A DNA stretch of 64,000 bases, taken from Rhodobacteraceae bacterium CCMM004 (GTDB taxonomy: Bacteria; Pseudomonadota; Alphaproteobacteria; Rhodobacterales; Rhodobacteraceae). A program made the position numbers and the translations under genes. Below, one piece after another: positions 52,472 through 62,341 of the stretch. Location of the stretch: assembly GCA_004005435.1 (NCBI GenBank), contig RZWH01000004.1, forward strand, positions 344,756 through 408,755, in the 5' to 3' direction. The notes beneath the pieces are model-generated. The model had not been told where the DNA came from. It did not search any database and worked only from the letters and a program-made list of their open reading frames with translations. How positions within the stretch are numbered: position 1 is the stretch's first letter; each line of letters starts with the position of its first letter.

Positions 52472-53854
52472 ATGGCGCCGAAATTCGGCACGAGCGGCCT
52501 GCGTGGGCTGGTGGTGGAGTTGACCGATGCCCTGGTCGCCGACCATGTGCGCGCGTTTCTGTCCACCTGCGAGACCGGCGGCACCGTGTATCTCGGCCAG
52601 GACCTGCGCCCGTCCTCGCCGCGGATCGCCGACACGGTGGCCGAGACGGCGCTGGCGGCGGGCTGCCACGTGGTGGACTGCGGCGCGGTGCCCACCCCGG
52701 CGCTGGCGCTCGCGGCCGAGACGGCGGGTGCGGGGGCGGTGATGGTGACGGGCAGCCACATCCCGGCCGACCGCAACGGGCTGAAGTTCTACGGGACCGC
52801 CGGCGAGATCGGTAAGGACGACGAGGCGGCCATCGTCGCGGCGCTCGGGCGGGAGCCGGAGACCGCGAACCGGCCCGGCCGGCGGCGCGACGACCCCGGC
52901 GCCGCCGATCGCTTCGTCGCGCGCTACGCCGACGCCTTCGGTCCCCGGGCGCTGGCCGGGCGGCGCATCGGCGTCTACGCCCACAGCGCAGTGGGGCGCG
53001 ACATGCTGGCCGCTGTCCTGCGCGCGCTGGGCGCCGAGACGGTCGAGTTGGGCCGCTCGGATACCTTCGTCCCTGTGGACACCGAGGCGCTGGATCCCGA
53101 GACCGGCGCGATGCTGGCCGACTGGGTGCGCGACCACCGCCTGGACGCCGTCGCGTCGACCGACGGCGACAGCGACCGGCCGATGCTGGCGGACGAAACG
53201 GGCCGGATCGTGCCGGGCGACCTGTTGGGCCAGATCACCGCGGCCGCGCTGGGTGTCGAGGTGGTGGTGACTCCGGTGTCGTCCAACTCGGGTGTCGTCC
53301 TGGGCGGCCGGTTCGCGACGGTCGAGCGGGTGCGCATCGGCTCGCCCTACGTCATCGCTGGAATGGCGGCCCATGCCGAATCGCGGGTCGTCGGCTACGA
53401 GGCCAATGGGGGGTTTCTCCTGGGGTTCGAGGCGCGGGGCCCGGCGGGGCCGCTGCCGCCATTGGCCACGCGCGACAGCTTTCTCCCCATCGTGGTGCCG
53501 CTGGTGGCGGCGGGGGACGGGACCCTGTCCGCCCGCTTGGCGGAGGAGCCGCCGCGCCACACCGCCAGCGACCGTCTGCGCGACGTCCCGACCGAGGCGA
53601 GTCGCGCTCTGGTGGCGCGGCTGACCGAGGACGCCGATGCACGGGAGGCGTTTCTCGCCTTTGCCGACAGCGGTGCGCGGGACTGCGATCTGACCGACGG
53701 CCTGCGCATCACCCTCGACGACGGCGCAGTGGTGCACGTGCGGCCCTCGGGCAACGCCCCCGAGCTGCGCCTATATGCCGAGGCGGACGATCCGCGGCGA
53801 GCGACGGATCTCCTCGCTGGCGGGTTGGAGGCGTTGCGGCAGCATCTGCGATGA
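52472..53854 (+). CDS. Phosphomannomutase / phosphoglucomutase
   Basis: Interconverts hexose-6- and hexose-1-phosphates for sugar-nucleotide synthesis. 460 residues in the four-domain alpha-phosphohexomutase fold. FGTSGLRGLV binds phosphate at the N-terminus. The catalytic phosphoserine is Ser95 in VTGSHIPADRNG. The metal loop STDGDSDRP has Asp231, Asp233 and Asp235. The C-terminal phosphate loop is VRPSGNAPELRLYAEA. The usual TASHNP is TGSHIP here. The neighbouring glmU and glmS might suggest GlmM, but the active-site motif is of the ManB/CpsG style; the sugar specificity is not certain. Confidence 0.82.
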   Translation: MAPKFGTSGLRGLVVELTDALVADHVRAFLSTCETGGTVYLGQDLRPSSPRIADTVAETALAAGCHVVDCGAVPTPALALAAETAGAGAVMVTGSHIPADRNGLKFYGTAGEIGKDDEAAIVAALGREPETANRPGRRRDDPGAADRFVARYADAFGPRALAGRRIGVYAHSAVGRDMLAAVLRALGAETVELGRSDTFVPVDTEALDPETGAMLADWVRDHRLDAVASTDGDSDRPMLADETGRIVPGDLLGQITAAALGVEVVVTPVSSNSGVVLGGRFATVERVRIGSPYVIAGMAAHAESRVVGYEANGGFLLGFEARGPAGPLPPLATRDSFLPIVVPLVAAGDGTLSARLAEEPPRHTASDRLRDVPTEASRALVARLTEDADAREAFLAFADSGARDCDLTDGLRITLDDGAVVHVRPSGNAPELRLYAEADDPRRATDLLAGGLEALRQHLR

Positions 53855-53903
53855 CGTCGACGCGCCCGGCATGGCCGATCCCTGCCGGTGCGCGTCTTGC
53901 CGC

Positions 53904-53931
53904 TTGCAGCCGCGGAACACACCGCTAGAAG
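53904..53931 (+). promoter_or_regulatory. Possible glmU promoter
   Basis: TTGCAG (53904-53909) and TAGAAG (53926-53931) are spaced by 16 bases, a weak sigma-70-like pair, 27 bases before the glmU ATG, inside the 103-base gap after the phosphomannomutase gene. Confidence 0.25.
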
Positions 53932-53957
53932 ATAGGCACACGCGACCGAGGCATTTT

Positions 53958-55310
53958 ATGACGACAGCATTGATTATCCTTGCGGCGGGCAAGGGCACGC
54001 GGATGGCATCGGACCTGCCCAAGGTGCTCCACGAAATCGGCGGCGCGCCGTTGTTGGTTCACGCGATGGCGTCGGGCCAGGTCCTGTCGCCCGCGCGCAC
54101 GGTGGTGGTCGCGGGCCATGGCGCCGAGGCGGTGGAGGCCGCGGCCCTGCGCCACGACAGCGCGGCAGAGGTGGTGCGCCAGACCGAGCAGAAGGGCACG
54201 GCCCACGCCGTCGCCCAGGCGCGTCCGGCGCTGGCGGATTACCAGGGCGACGCGCTGGTCCTCTATGGCGACACGCCCCTGATCCGGCCCGAGACGCTGG
54301 AGCGGATGATGCAGGCGCGCCGCGATCACGCGGTGGTCGTTCTGGGCTTCGAGGCGGCGGATCCGGGCCGCTATGGGCGGCTCAAGACCGAGGGCGACAC
54401 GCTTCTCGGTATCGTCGAGTTCAAGGAAGCGACCGAAGAAGAGCGGGCGATCACGCTGTGCAACTCTGGGGTCGTGGCGGCGGATGCGGCGACGCTCTTC
54501 GACCTGATCGACGCGGTGGGCAACGACAATGCCAGCGGCGAGTATTACCTCACCGACATCGTCGCCATCGCGCGCGAGCGGGGGTTGGGCGCCACCGTGG
54601 TTCGCTGCGACGAGGCCGAGACGCTGGGCGTCAACACCCGCGCGCAATTGGCCGAGGCCGAGGCGGCGTTTCAGGCGCGAGCGCGGGCGGCGGCGATGGC
54701 CGAGGGCGCCACGCTGACGGCGCCCGAGACGGTGTACTTCGCCCGCGACACGGTGCTGGGCCGCGACGTGGTGGTCGAGCCGCACGTGGTCTTCGGCCCC
54801 GGGGTGACGGTGGAGGACGGCGCGACCCTGCGCGCGTTCAGCCACCTGGAGGGGTGCCGCGTGGGCCGCGGCGCCACCGTGGGTCCCTACGCGCGGCTCC
54901 GGCCCGGGACCGACCTGGGCGAGGGCGTGAAGATCGGCAACTTCGTCGAGACCAAGAATGCCGAGATCGCCACCGGGGCCAAGGTGAACCACCTGAGCTA
55001 TGTCGGCGATGCGCGAATCGGCGCCCGCAGCAACATCGGCGCGGGCACCGTGACGTGCAACTACGACGGCGTGTCCAAGCATCGCACGACCCTGGGCGAG
55101 GACGTGTTCGTCGGCTCGGGCACGATGCTGGTGGCGCCGGTGACGCTGGGCGACGGGGCGATGGCCGCGGCGGGATCGGCGATCACCAAGGACGTGGCGG
55201 CGGGCGACCTTGCCTTCGGCCGCGCCCGGCAAGACAACAAGCCCGGACTGGCGGCGCGGCTGTTTCAACGGCTGCGCGAGGCCAAGGCCGGGCGCGAAAA
55301 GGAGAGCTGA
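53958..55310 (+). CDS. glmU: Bifunctional GlcN-1-P acetyltransferase / GlcNAc-1-P uridylyltransferase
   Basis: Makes UDP-GlcNAc for peptidoglycan, LPS and capsule. 450 residues. The uridylyltransferase domain (about 1-230) has LAAGKGTRMASDLPKVLH, EQKGTAHAVAQA, VLYGDTPLI and GNDNASGEYYLTDI. The left-handed beta-helix acetyltransferase domain (about 245-450) has RLRPGTDLGEGVKIGNFVETK, LSYVGDARIGARSNIGAGTVTCNYDG and KHRTTLGEDVFVGSG, all family hallmarks. GAGG lies 7 bases before the ATG. glmS follows after 3 bases, a classic glmU-glmS pair. Confidence 0.96.
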   Translation: MTTALIILAAGKGTRMASDLPKVLHEIGGAPLLVHAMASGQVLSPARTVVVAGHGAEAVEAAALRHDSAAEVVRQTEQKGTAHAVAQARPALADYQGDALVLYGDTPLIRPETLERMMQARRDHAVVVLGFEAADPGRYGRLKTEGDTLLGIVEFKEATEEERAITLCNSGVVAADAATLFDLIDAVGNDNASGEYYLTDIVAIARERGLGATVVRCDEAETLGVNTRAQLAEAEAAFQARARAAAMAEGATLTAPETVYFARDTVLGRDVVVEPHVVFGPGVTVEDGATLRAFSHLEGCRVGRGATVGPYARLRPGTDLGEGVKIGNFVETKNAEIATGAKVNHLSYVGDARIGARSNIGAGTVTCNYDGVSKHRTTLGEDVFVGSGTMLVAPVTLGDGAMAAAGSAITKDVAAGDLAFGRARQDNKPGLAARLFQRLREAKAGREKES

Positions 55311-55313
55311 TCC

Positions 55314-57134
<1,821 letters not shown>

Positions 57135-57155
57135 CGGCGCCGCGCGGGCCCCGCG

Positions 57156-57839
57156 TCAGCCGGGCTTGCGCTTGCGGAACATGTTGTGCTCGTGCTGCGC
57201 GATGCCCTCGTCCACGTCGCGGAAGTAGCGCATCCGCCCGTTCTCCAGCACCACGGCCACGTCGCAGATCTCGCGCACCGCGCTCATCGAATGCGAGACG
57301 AAGATCGAGCTGCTCTGTTCCATGCGATTGAGGAACAGCTCCATGCTTTTTTCCTTGAACGCCGCGTCGCCCACTGCCGTTACTTCGTCCACCAGATAGA
57401 TGTCGAAATGGATGCCCATCGACACGCCGAAGCCGAGGCGCGAGCGCATCCCGGACGAGTAGGTCCGCAGCGGCTGGTGAAAGTGCTTCCCCAGCTCGGC
57501 GAAGTCTTGAACGAAGTCGACCAGTTCGTCGGTGTCGACGCCGTAGACCCGCGCCAGGAACCGCGTGTTTTGGGAGCCGGTCAGGTCGTTGTGGAAACTG
57601 CCTTGGAAGCCCACGGGCCAGGACACCGACCCGTCGATCAGGATGGTGCCGCGGTCGGGCTGCATCGACCCAGCCAGCATGTTCATCAGGCTGGACTTGC
57701 CCGCACCGTTGCGGCCCAGGAGCGCGACGCATTTGCCCTTGGGAAAGTCCATGTTCACGCCGCGGGCGATGGTCTTGTATCCGGCGCGGACGCGGAACGT
57801 CTTGTGCACGTTGCGCAGCCGGATCATCACGCCGTCCAT
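57156..57839 (-). CDS. kpsT: Capsule polysaccharide ABC transporter ATPase (KpsT)
   Basis: 227 residues. Walker A GRNGAGKSS (residues 42-50), Q-loop FQGSFHNDLTGSQN, signature YSSGMRSRLGF (near 128-138), Walker B IYLVDEVTAVGDA and H-loop FVSHSMSAVREI are complete. The short ATPase with TVxVGD-type D-loop is the KpsT/CtrD style for export of capsule with a lipid anchor, not the longer Wzt O-antigen type with a carbohydrate-binding tail. It follows kpsE after 14 bases. The partner permease kpsM is divergent beyond kpsE. A second ATG four codons in is possible. Confidence 0.93.
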   Translation of the reverse strand: MDGVMIRLRNVHKTFRVRAGYKTIARGVNMDFPKGKCVALLGRNGAGKSSLMNMLAGSMQPDRGTILIDGSVSWPVGFQGSFHNDLTGSQNTRFLARVYGVDTDELVDFVQDFAELGKHFHQPLRTYSSGMRSRLGFGVSMGIHFDIYLVDEVTAVGDAAFKEKSMELFLNRMEQSSSIFVSHSMSAVREICDVAVVLENGRMRYFRDVDEGIAQHEHNMFRKRKPG

Positions 57840-57853
57840 GTCGTCGAGGTCTC

Positions 57854-59035
57854 TCAGCGGCGGTCCCTCAGGCTGTAGTAGACCAGGACCGAGATGACCC
57901 AGATCCCGAACAGCGCCAGCGCCGCGAGCCCGATCAGCAGGGTGCGGCGGGGATAGATCGGCGCCTCGGCCAGGGTCGGACGGACATAGGCGGCGAGATA
58001 GCGGTTTTGGCGCCGCGCCTCAGCGATCGTCGAATCGTAGGCGGCGAGGGCCGAGAGATAGGACTCTTCGGCAAACCGCAGATCGACCTGAAGGCTCTCG
58101 AAATCGCCGACGAGGTCGGCATAGGCGCGTCCATCGGGATTGGCGCCGCCGATCTTGTTGCGCTCTTCGTCGATGCGGCGCTGGATCACCTCGATGCGCC
58201 GCTGAGCCTGGCCGACGCGCGGGTCGCCGTCCTGAACTGTCTCGCGGAGAAGATCGAGTTCGATCAGCGCATCGGCCAACTGCGCCTGAAGCGAGGTCAG
58301 CAGGCCGATCTGCCCTTTGAGGTCTGCGTCGACGTCGACGATCTGGGTCTCGTTGCGGAACTGGGTCAACGCCCGGCGCGCGTCCTTGAGCCGCTCCACC
58401 GCCTGGTCCAACTCGTCGCGGACATAGCCCGTGAGATCCTCGCGCGCGATCGCCGACAACTCGTTGATCATCCGCGACGACAACTCGAACAGCTTTGTCG
58501 CCACGCGCTGGGCATCGCGGGGCTCGAACGCGCGGACCTCCACCTCGATCAGACCCGTGCCCGGATCGTAGTAGAGCCGCACGACCCGTTGCCAGTAGGC
58601 GACCATGTCCTCGATGGTCGCCCCCTCGACCAACGTAAAGAGCGGGTCGTTGTGCGGCTTCTGATAGATCGCGCGCAGGTCGAGATCGCGGTCGACGCCG
58701 CGCACCATCTCCTGGCTCTGGATGAACTCATAGAGGATGTCGGTGTCGGACGAACTAGCGTTCGACAGGTTCGTCAGACCGCCCAGGAGGTCGCTGGCCG
58801 AACTCGCCTCCTCCTGCCGCACGGTGAAGGCGACGCGCGAGGCGTATTGGTCCGCGGCGAAGACGTAGAGATAATAGGCCGTCCCCAGCGTCGGTAGCGC
58901 AACCACGATGACGAAGCTCAACAGGACCAGCCAGTGCCGCGCCTGGAGCCGCGCCGCCCGGGCCGGAGGACGGACATCGACGACCTTGGGATCGCCGCCT
59001 GCCCGCTTCGAAGAAATCTTGGCGGTATCGGTCAA
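57854..59035 (-). CDS. kpsE: Capsule export inner-membrane periplasmic-adaptor protein (KpsE/CtrB-like)
   Basis: About 393 residues, PCP-3 family. An N-terminal membrane segment (HWLVLLSFVIVVALPTLGTAYYLYVFA), a long periplasmic alpha-helical coiled-coil region (about 150-330, rich in RLKDARRALTQF and IEVIQRRIDEERNKI-type heptads) and a C-terminal membrane segment (TLLIGLAALALFGIWVISVLVYY) are visible. FAADQYASRVAFTVRQEE is a family hallmark. I chose a TTG start with AGCGGAGG ten bases upstream. An ATG 23 codons earlier is possible but adds a basic stretch unlike relatives and overlaps the kpsM promoter region. Confidence 0.85.
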   Translation of the reverse strand: MTDTAKISSKRAGGDPKVVDVRPPARAARLQARHWLVLLSFVIVVALPTLGTAYYLYVFAADQYASRVAFTVRQEEASSASDLLGGLTNLSNASSSDTDILYEFIQSQEMVRGVDRDLDLRAIYQKPHNDPLFTLVEGATIEDMVAYWQRVVRLYYDPGTGLIEVEVRAFEPRDAQRVATKLFELSSRMINELSAIAREDLTGYVRDELDQAVERLKDARRALTQFRNETQIVDVDADLKGQIGLLTSLQAQLADALIELDLLRETVQDGDPRVGQAQRRIEVIQRRIDEERNKIGGANPDGRAYADLVGDFESLQVDLRFAEESYLSALAAYDSTIAEARRQNRYLAAYVRPTLAEAPIYPRRTLLIGLAALALFGIWVISVLVYYSLRDRR

Positions 59036-59150
59036 AATCCAGCGACCTCCGCTCTTTTTGCACTTCGCCTTGTTGGCGTATACATACTGCGTCGCGCGCA
59101 ACATCTATCCGTCGGTCGCTCAAGTTTCCAGACCCTTCCCGCAGGACCCC

Positions 59151-59948
59151 ATGGCCGTCTCACCGCCGCTCAAGCCGCAAGATCGGCGTTTCAAGTTCTT
59201 TCGCTCGGTCGCGGCTCTGATGCTGCGCGAGATGTCGACCAGGTACGGCCGCTCGCCGGGAGGGTATCTGTGGGCGATTCTGGAACCCGCGGGCGCGATC
59301 GCGCTGTTGAGCGTGGTCTTTGCGCTCGTGGTGCGCACTCCGGCGCTCGGCACGAACTTCCCGCTTTTCTTCGCGACCGGGTATCTGATCTTCTCGCTCT
59401 ACAACTCGGTGGGACGGACCATCGCCTTTGCCATCCGGTTTTCGCGGGCCCTGCTGTCCTATCCGGCGGTGACGTTCATGGATGCGCTGACCGCCCGCTT
59501 CTTGCTGAACGTGTTGACCGACCTTGTGGTGATGGCCGTGATCCTCTCGGGTATCGTTTTGATCTACGATCTTCAGTTGATCATGTATTGGCCGGCGGTG
59601 TTCTCGGCCCTGGGCATGACGCTGGTGCTGACCATCGGCGTCGGCACGATCAACTGCTATCTCATGTCCAGCTTTCCGATCTGGAATCAAATCTGGACCA
59701 TCATCAGTCGGCCGATGTTCCTCCTGTCCGGCGTCATCTTCATCCCCGAAATCGTGCCGACGCAGTTTCGCGACTGGCTGATGCTCAACCCTCTGATCCA
59801 CGGCACCAGCGAGATGCGCAAGGGGTTCTACGCCACCTACGATGCGGTGCATGTGGTGCCGCTCTATCCGTATCTGTTCGGACTGGTGCTGGCGATCTTC
59901 GGGATGCTGCTGCTATTGCGCAACCACAAAGACATCGTCCTCAAGTGA
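59151..59948 (+). CDS. kpsM: Capsule polysaccharide ABC transporter permease (KpsM)
   Basis: 265 residues, ABC-2 type permease with six membrane segments. MLREMSTRYGRSPGGYLWAILEPAGAIALLSVVF is the conserved KpsM/CtrC entry (residues 24-57). FPLFFATGYLIFSLY, FPIWNQIWTIISRPMFLLSGVIFIPE and LNPLIHGTSEMRKGFY follow in order. It forms the inner-membrane exporter with KpsT and works with KpsE and an outer-membrane Wza/KpsD-type protein, which is not in the window. The start is the ATG preceded by CCCGCAGGACCCC; longer upstream readings cross kpsE. Divergent from kpsE; followed by the RgpF-like gene after 40 bases. Confidence 0.93.
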   Translation: MAVSPPLKPQDRRFKFFRSVAALMLREMSTRYGRSPGGYLWAILEPAGAIALLSVVFALVVRTPALGTNFPLFFATGYLIFSLYNSVGRTIAFAIRFSRALLSYPAVTFMDALTARFLLNVLTDLVVMAVILSGIVLIYDLQLIMYWPAVFSALGMTLVLTIGVGTINCYLMSSFPIWNQIWTIISRPMFLLSGVIFIPEIVPTQFRDWLMLNPLIHGTSEMRKGFYATYDAVHVVPLYPYLFGLVLAIFGMLLLLRNHKDIVLK

Positions 59949-59988
59949 CGCCGACGGCCCGGCTCGGCCGCCAGTTTGGGAACCGCTG

Positions 59989-61131
59989 ATGCCGCGCAGC
60001 CTGCCGCAGAAGATCGCCGATGCCGCTCGGCTGCTCTTGCTCTCGGCCGAGGATCGGGCCTACCTGCGGCTGATTCGCGAGAGCGGCGCGTTCGACCGTG
60101 CCTACTATCTGGAAGCGAACCCCAAGCTGCATCGCCTCTTTCGCCTGTTTCCCGAGCGGCACTATCTGCGCGAGGGCGAGGCGATGGGCCTATGCCCGAA
60201 CCCCACGTTTTCCCCCTACGCCTATCTGGCGCAGAACGACGACCTGGCGGCCAAGGGGATCCGGCCATTCCGGCACTGGATCGAGCGGGGGCAGGCCGAG
60301 GGGCGAAAGACGCTGGCCGACCTGCGCCCGGCGCCGGTGCCCGCGCTGCCGCGTCTCGACGCGCCTGTGCCGCCGGAGCGCGCGGCGCCGGTGGCAGTGG
60401 CGCTGCACCTCTACTATCCCGATCTATGGCCCGAGTTTCACGAACGGCTGGCCGCGCAGAGCTTCGACTTCGACCTCTTTGTCACCTTGACCGGCCCGGC
60501 CGCACTGGCCGACGGGCCGGCCGAGGCGATCCGTGCGGCCTGGCCCGCTGCGGGGGTCTGGACCCTGCCCAACCGGGGCCGCGATATCCTGCCCTTCGCG
60601 CATCTGGCGCAGTCGGGTCTGCTGCGCCCGTATGCGGCAGTGTGCAAGCTCCATGGAAAGCGCTCGCCGCACCGGCGCGACGGCGACGCCTGGCGCACGG
60701 CGCTGGCCGACGGGGTGCTGGGGCCGCCCGGCCCCACCGCCGCGCGCCTGCGGACGTTTCTCGACCGCGCGGATGCCGGGCTGTGGATGGCGGATGGGCA
60801 GCTCTATCGTGGCAACGACTGGTGGGGCATGAACCGCAAGATCGCCAAAGGCGTGCTGTCGCGCATCGGGATCGACCCCGCCGCGAGCCTCCTGCGATTC
60901 CCTGCCGGGTCGGTCTATTGGGTCAAACCAGCGATCCTCGACCGGCTCTGCGCGCTGGAGCTGACCACGGCGGACTTCGAGCCGGAGGTGGGCCTCGTCG
61001 ACGGCACCATGGCCCATGCACTGGAACGTAGCGTCGGTTTGCTGGTAGCCGACGCGGGATTGGAGATGATCGAGACGCGGAATCTGGACACACCCTTAGC
61101 CGGTGGCCATTCCGGCACGGATCGGCGATAG
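59989..61131 (+). CDS. RgpF-like rhamnan synthesis family protein
   Basis: 380 residues. The central and C-terminal part matches the RgpF family: VALHLYYPDLWPEFHERLA, FDLFVTLTGPA, TLPNRGRDILPFAHL, CKLHGKRSPHRRDGDAWR and WGMNRKIAKGVLSRIGI. RgpF proteins take part in rhamnan backbone or side-chain synthesis, and their glycosyltransferase role is only partly understood. An N-terminal region (about 25-110), with FDRAYYLEANPKL and YLREGEAMGLCPNPTF, resembles a motif found before glycosyltransferase domains of capsule and EPS enzymes. No membrane segment. Next to kpsM, so probably part of capsule synthesis. Shorter than the streptococcal RgpF proteins. Confidence 0.8.
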   Translation: MPRSLPQKIADAARLLLLSAEDRAYLRLIRESGAFDRAYYLEANPKLHRLFRLFPERHYLREGEAMGLCPNPTFSPYAYLAQNDDLAAKGIRPFRHWIERGQAEGRKTLADLRPAPVPALPRLDAPVPPERAAPVAVALHLYYPDLWPEFHERLAAQSFDFDLFVTLTGPAALADGPAEAIRAAWPAAGVWTLPNRGRDILPFAHLAQSGLLRPYAAVCKLHGKRSPHRRDGDAWRTALADGVLGPPGPTAARLRTFLDRADAGLWMADGQLYRGNDWWGMNRKIAKGVLSRIGIDPAASLLRFPAGSVYWVKPAILDRLCALELTTADFEPEVGLVDGTMAHALERSVGLLVADAGLEMIETRNLDTPLAGGHSGTDRR

Positions 61132-61165
61132 ACGGCAGAAGTCGAGGACGGGTCCGGCAGAACGA

Positions 61166-62221
61166 ATGGCAAAGTTGCTTCTCCACATCGGCGGTCACAA
61201 GACCGGCACGAGCTTTCTCCAAGGGACCTTCTACCGCAACCGGCGCCTCCTGGCCCGCCACGGCGTGCACTATCCGGCCATCGGTCCGAACGACGCGCAT
61301 CACGCGCTTGCCAGCGTATGGCTGGAGACGTCGGACATCCCGGCGTCTTTCTTCCCCCCCGGGGGGCCGCCGGCGCTCTGGGACCGGCTGATCGACGAGT
61401 ATGCCGGCCGCGAGGGGGTAGTGGTGCTGTCAGCCGAGAATTTCTGCCGCGCGCAACCGCAGAGCGTGGACATGGCCGACCTCGCCCACCGCACCGCCGC
61501 GTTCGAAGAGGTGCGGGTGGTCTACACGATGCGGCGGCAGACCGAGCTGGTGCAGTCGCTGTGGAGCCAGATCGCCAAGAACCGCAACGCGCCGACCCTC
61601 CGCGCCTACGTCGCGCGCGCCATCGACGATCACATGGGCGGCGGTCTTTGGATCGACCACAACGACGTCTACGACCACATCCTGACCGGCTTCGCGCCCG
61701 AGCAGGTGGTGCTGCTCGATTACGCCCAGATGCGGCGCGCACCCGGCGGCGTCGCGGGCACGTTCCTCCGGTTGGTCGACTGCGATCTGGATCCGGCCAC
61801 GTTCGATCCGCTGCCGCGGAGCCTGTCGAACATCTCGCCCGAGCCGCTGTCGATCTACATCGCTTCGTTGATTCGCGAGGGGGCGCCGCCGCCCTCGGAC
61901 CTGATCGCGACGGTGCAAGCGGCCCTGCGCCGCGATCCGCCCCGTCCGACGACGCTGCTGACCCGGACCGAGGACGAGCGGCTGCGCGCGATCTTTCGCC
62001 CCTTGAACGCTCAGCTCGTGGATCGCGTGCAACCGGCGCAGCCCGGCTTTACCTTCGAAGAGGCCGATCCGCCCGAGGACATGATCTATCGCGACGATCT
62101 CTTGCCCCAGGACTGGGCCGCGATCGCGGCGGCGTTCTATCGCCCGGGGCCGCCGGACCTGCGCGGCTGGATCGGTCTGCGGCTGGACAAGGTCCGGCAC
62201 AAATGGCTGCGCAGCGGTTAA
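61166..62221 (+). CDS. PAPS-type sulfotransferase family protein
   Basis: 351 residues. The N-terminal P-loop-like LLLHIGGHKTGTSFLQ (Lys12, Thr13, Thr15) matches the 5'-phosphosulfate-binding loop of PAPS sulfotransferases. VVVLSAENFCRAQ and VRVVYTMRRQTELVQSLWSQIAKN correspond to the 3'-phosphate-binding strand, with Arg and Ser in place. The middle and C-terminal parts are variable. Soluble, no signal. It lies 34 bases after the RgpF-like gene within the capsule cluster, suggesting that the exported glycan is sulfated (inference). Some proteins with this N-terminus are annotated only as 'sulfotransferase family' with unknown acceptor. Confidence 0.8.
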   Translation: MAKLLLHIGGHKTGTSFLQGTFYRNRRLLARHGVHYPAIGPNDAHHALASVWLETSDIPASFFPPGGPPALWDRLIDEYAGREGVVVLSAENFCRAQPQSVDMADLAHRTAAFEEVRVVYTMRRQTELVQSLWSQIAKNRNAPTLRAYVARAIDDHMGGGLWIDHNDVYDHILTGFAPEQVVLLDYAQMRRAPGGVAGTFLRLVDCDLDPATFDPLPRSLSNISPEPLSIYIASLIREGAPPPSDLIATVQAALRRDPPRPTTLLTRTEDERLRAIFRPLNAQLVDRVQPAQPGFTFEEADPPEDMIYRDDLLPQDWAAIAAAFYRPGPPDLRGWIGLRLDKVRHKWLRSG

Positions 62222-62242
62222 CCAGACGCCAGCAACTCCGGT

Positions 62243-62257
62243 GAAATGACCCATTTC
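62243..62257. repeat. Short perfect inverted repeat in the RTX gene upstream region
   Basis: GAAATG (62243-62248) and CATTTC (62252-62257) are exact complements around ACC. It lies 21 bases after the sulfotransferase stop and could be part of a terminator or an operator for the RTX gene. Too short for a firm call. Confidence 0.35.
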
Positions 62258-62306
62258 TGCCACGGTCGGTTAGGTCCGCCGTAGCCGCATTCCGGCATGG
62301 TCCGTC

Positions 62307-62324
62307 TTGCGTGGGGGCACGCAA
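62307..62324 (+). promoter_or_regulatory. Leader hairpin just before the RTX gene start
   Basis: TTGCGTG (62307-62313) and CACGCAA (62318-62324) are exact complements around GGGG. The stem ends 17 bases before the GTG start, with the Shine-Dalgarno-like AGGA in between. It could influence translation or mark the end of the capsule operon. Confidence 0.45.
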
Positions 62325-62341
62325 CGTCAGGACCGACAGCC

